Positions 60,997 through 64,000 of a stretch of DNA of 64,000 bases are shown one piece after another; position 1 is the stretch's first letter; every line of letters begins with the position of its first letter. The position numbers were made by a program, and so were the translations under genes. The stretch covers positions 515,001 through 579,000 of the forward strand of contig WPIO01000008.1 of assembly GCA_009760855.2 (NCBI GenBank), in the 5' to 3' direction. The notes beneath the pieces were generated by a model. The model worked only from the letters and a program-made list of their open reading frames with translations. It searched no databases and had not been told where the DNA came from. The DNA comes from Cristatella mucedo (taxonomy: Eukaryota; Bryozoa; Phylactolaemata; Cristatellidae).

Positions 60997-62015
60997 TGCT
61001 CCTGTTCTCCGTCAAGCACATCAATATTTTAATGTCCTTCTTCACTTCCACTCTTGTCGAATTGCAGTTCTTTTTAGAGGTAAAGCTGACAATCTAAGTT
61101 TTATTTTCGACTAGAAACGTCCGAGCTGCCTGCTACTGCACTAGGACACGATCTCCTACGGTGCTTTCCCTTCCCCCCTGCCCTTCCTACAACTGCTTCT
61201 CTTCCTGCCTCTCCTCAGCGCTTGCTTTCTGCTCCTCCTCTGCTCCTTCTCCTTATCCACTCATCCTACTCCTGCTCCTTCTCCTTATCCACTCATCCTA
61301 CTCCTGCTCCTTTACCCTCTCCTCTCTCCACCTTTTCTCACTGCCTTTCCATATACACTTTTCTCACTTTTTTCTCTACCGCGAGTGAAAGCGAAGAATA
61401 CTCGTCAAGTTATCCGCGCGCACGCCCTCTTTTCTCTTTGCAGCAGAAAAGAGCTGCTCCAGTACGTCACGTGCTCCTGTACAAGCCACGAGCTGCCCCG
61501 CGCGAAGCTTCGCTAGCAGAAGCCGCGCTAGCAGACACGACACTATGCAGACAGAACGGAGGACGAACGAGCAGACGAGCCCCCCCCCCCGCGGCAGACG
61601 GACGCCGAGCCGCGGCACGCAGCACAGCTTCCGCCGACTTTCAGTCGCTTCCGCACCTCCGCGGCAGCGGCGACTTTCCCGACGGGGTGAAGCCGCGACG
61701 CCAGTGGGCTACGCCTCGGTCTACGGCGGTACTCGACTCGGTGCCGCGACGCCGAAGTCCTCTCCGTTCTCTCCCTCATGCTTGGCCCGCCGCCGCCTCG
61801 CGCCGAAGCGGCGGTCGGCGAACGGATCGGTGACGGCTGCCGGCGAACGTTCCGCGAGCGACGCTTCGGCTCTTCATCCCCCATCTTTCATCCCCCATCT
61901 TTCATCCCCCATCGTGCAGACTCGCGCGCGCGCGCGCGCGCACGTCGGGCGCGCCTAGCTGGCGCAAATTGGCGGGGCGGGAGGGCGGTGACGGGATAGT
62001 ACTGCGCTCGCATTG
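60994..62015. other. Pyrimidine-rich then CpG-rich sequence
   Basis: A 32-bp repeat (TGCTCCTTCTCCTTATCCAC..) starts at 61,241, 61,273 and 61,305 (partial). A 14-bp TTCATCCCCCATCT repeat occurs three times at 61,873-61,914. A (CG)n run lies at 61,924-61,942. From 61,400 the DNA is CpG-rich. No gene recognised. Confidence 0.6.
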
Positions 62016-62017
62016 GG

Positions 62018-62142
62018 CCCTAAGAAAAATCTATCTCTATCCAAGCGCTTTGCGTATGCCGCAGGGCTCAAGGCCACGAGCCAAGTCGTTAAAGGCGATA
62101 GATAGATACCTTTACCTCTGCGTCAGACCGGGGCGGCCAAGG
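62018..62142 (-). mobile_element. SINE-2 fragment
   Basis: AATCTATCTCTATCCAAGCG, GTATGCCGCAGGGCTCAAGG and the TACCTTTACCTCTGCGTCAG head side in reverse, with an internal GATAGATAGATA insertion. Confidence 0.65.
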
Positions 62143-63035
62143 TCTAGCTAGCGTGTGCCGAGCGGCGCGACCGAGACGCCCTTCGCGAGCGCGAACGAAC
62201 TTCCGCTTGTCATCTCCGCTGCGCCGTCACTCTTCGGCGTCCTACGGCGTCAATCGTAGCGGATTTTCCCACCCCCCCCCCTCGCCGTCCCTCTCCGGGG
62301 CGCGCCGGAGTCACGTGACAGGCTGACCGAGCGCCTGAGCGACCGCGCTGCGACGCCGCCGCCGCGCGGCGACGCCGCCGCACGCGCTCAATTGCCGCGC
62401 TCCCGCGGCGTGCTGAGAGAGCGGCGGCGCTGCTCAATTATCGCTCATCTTTCAGGCATTCGCTGGGTAAACAAATGAGACCGTCTCCGTCGAGAGTTGG
62501 TAAATGCAGCTGCGCGCGCGCAATGCTGAGATGAGGCTGAGTTCGTTCCGACGTCTGCGCGTAGAAGCAGACGCGCGGCTTGAGACCGGCTCGTGCGCAG
62601 GCGCGATGCTCGTGACGCTGCTGGTGCGCGGCGACAGCGGCTCAAGCGAAGCTGCTGAGCGGAAGCGGCCGTCTGTGAAGCAAAGTCTGACATTTTTAAA
62701 ATAAATATAATTCCTTTGTACGGCGCGCTAAGAGAGCTTAATCTCTGTTCGGGCGCTTCGCATATGCCGCGGGGCTCGAGCCCACGACCTCGGTCATCGA
62801 ATGCATTCACCTTGACTTCGGTTGTTAAAGGCGAGCACCTTAACCCCTGGGCCAAACCAGGGCCGCCGCACGGTCTGTTCGTTGTCGGGCTGCAGCGAAG
62901 AAACAAAATGGCCGCCAATGAACAGCTTACCCTAAGCTGAGCGCGGTGACGGCAGCGCGAAGCCAATAGCTCGCTCGCACGACGACGCTCGCGCTCAGAG
63001 CAAGCGGAGATGCCGCCGCCGCCGCGGCGTCTTAG
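62143..63035. promoter_or_regulatory. CpG-rich island around the SINE-2 copy
   Basis: GC-rich DNA with GCCGCCGCC runs flanks the SINE-2 at 62,700. No exon recognised. Confidence 0.3.
62700..62873 (-). mobile_element. SINE-2 copy
   Basis: AAATAAATATAATTCCTTTG, GCGCGCTAAGAGAGCTTAAT, CATATGCCGCGGGGCTCGAG (B-box side) and TTAACCCCTGGGCCAAACC (A-box side). An extra ATCGAATGCATTCACC segment lies between the boxes. Confidence 0.82.
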
Positions 63036-63341
63036 AGACGGATACTCTCATGCAGGGGAGATGAGGGAGGGAAGGAGGGAGGGGTGCAGTGAAGGGCGTG
63101 CCGACTGGAGCGGCGCTGTTGCCATCGTCTCGGGTCTAACAGTGTCGAGTTGAATTAAATCAAATGCTAAATTAAAGTCACTGCATGTAATCAGGGGCTT
63201 GAGTAAAGAGTCACGGGCACAAGAAATCACGCCCACGAAGAAAAGGGTGAGCGACATCAGAGTCCGCAGTTAATAAGCGACGATAAGGCTGGAATGCGTC
63301 CCAGCACGGTCAGCCACTTCCGGTCAGTCATTTCGCCACCT

Positions 63342-63362
63342 TACTCTCTCTCTCTCTCTCTC
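63342..63362. repeat. Short (CT)n tract
   Basis: About 20 bp of CT just before the LINE-A tail. Confidence 0.95.
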
Positions 63363-63380
63363 TGCTCTGCTCTACCGAGT

Positions 63381-63785
63381 TTAATAATATTAATAATACA
63401 CTCGACAAAGCGCCCTCGGAGAATTCAATCTCTTTCTAGGCGCTTTACATTTGCTGCCAAGGAAACACGATCGAATGGTTAGTGGCAGCATGCTCAATAA
63501 ACAACAAGAATAACACCGTTAGGGGTGGCATACACAGGGTCAGCATGCAAGTGTGGTTAGTGGCAGCATGCACAGTGTCACAGTGTCAGCCCGCATAAGC
63601 ACGTAAAGGATGAATCGCATGGACCCACTAAATGCTGTGATAAATAGGTGCGTTTTTAGTTTCTTTTTAAATGCGGTCAAGTCAGGGGATGCCATGACGC
63701 AAGTAAGGAGTGAGTTTTAGGTTTTGAGACTAGACGAATTAAAGGCACGGTCTCCAGACGATTTTTGAGGTTCGTCTAAGTCTGA
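63381..63785 (-). mobile_element. LINE-A 3' end: last coding part, UTR and tail
   Basis: (AATAATA)n, then CACTCGACAAAGCGCCCTCG and the full UTR with GGTGGCATACACAGGGTCAG and GGACCCACTAAATGCTGTG. Decayed coding sequence (AGGTTTTGAGACTAGACG, ACGGTCTCCAGACGATTTTT) runs to 63,785, where it meets a CT-rich tract. Confidence 0.85.
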
Positions 63786-63821
63786 GATCTAATCTCTCCA
63801 CTCTCGTCTTGTCACTCCCTT

Positions 63822-63822
63822 T

Positions 63823-63897
<75 letters not shown>

Positions 63898-63952
63898 GTC
63901 TCTCTCTCTCTCTGTCTCTCTCTGTCTCTCTCTGTCTCTCTCAGTCTCTCTG

Positions 63953-64000
<48 letters not shown>
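63822..64000. repeat. (CT)n/(CTGT)n microsatellite reaching the right edge
   Basis: Pure CT with CTGT variants from about 63,889; open at the window end. Confidence 0.97.

Overview
This window looks like nuclear DNA of a metazoan, most likely a marine or other invertebrate. The evidence is one recognisable split animal gene (type II phosphatidylinositol 4-kinase), many decayed L2/CR1-group non-LTR retrotransposons, two tRNA-derived SINE families, and very abundant (CT)n/(GA)n microsatellites. CpG-rich islands without obvious CpG loss argue against a heavily methylated vertebrate genome. The sequence does not let me name the species. I see no rRNA gene, CRISPR array, bacterial operon or functional tRNA gene.

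Layout. Positions 1-1742 (minus strand) carry the 5' part of the kinase gene: exon 1 (1742-1416), a 173-bp intron, exon 2 (1242-1042), then an intron that runs off the left edge. The GC-rich DNA at 1743-2600 is its likely promoter side. From about 2.9 kb to 49.4 kb the window is dominated by retrotransposon remains. 'LINE-A' has an L2-like tail, with a stem-like GCGC box followed by (TTA)n. 'LINE-B' is a second, related LINE with a different 3' end. 'SINE-1' has a tRNA-like head and a tail ending in CTGTTGAATCAGC. 'SINE-2' has a tRNA-like head joined to the LINE-A tail. All four names are local to this annotation. Several copies are nested. From about 43.2 to 44.5 kb, 50.0 to 52.9 kb, 59.1 to 60.6 kb and 61.4 to 63.0 kb there are CpG-rich islands with strong palindromes. 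They may be promoters or first exons of genes I could not identify. Long (CT)n/(GA)n tracts are scattered throughout and create the long Ser-Leu or Arg-Glu pseudo-reading frames.

How the parts relate. The kinase is the only host gene I can support. SINE-2 ends in the same 3' tail as LINE-A, which is the classical sign that the SINE borrows the LINE's reverse transcriptase. Every LINE copy I can read is 5'-truncated, frameshifted or mutated (one has a changed catalytic motif), so no copy here looks active. Two LINE-A 3' fragments at 4.9 and 32.4 kb are nearly identical and probably come from recent activity elsewhere. I found no convincing undescribed protein system. The most checkable unusual signals are a GC-AG intron in the kinase, the SINE/LINE tail sharing, nested and tail-only insertions, (CT)n expansions inside LINE reading frames, and long perfect palindromes in the CpG islands.
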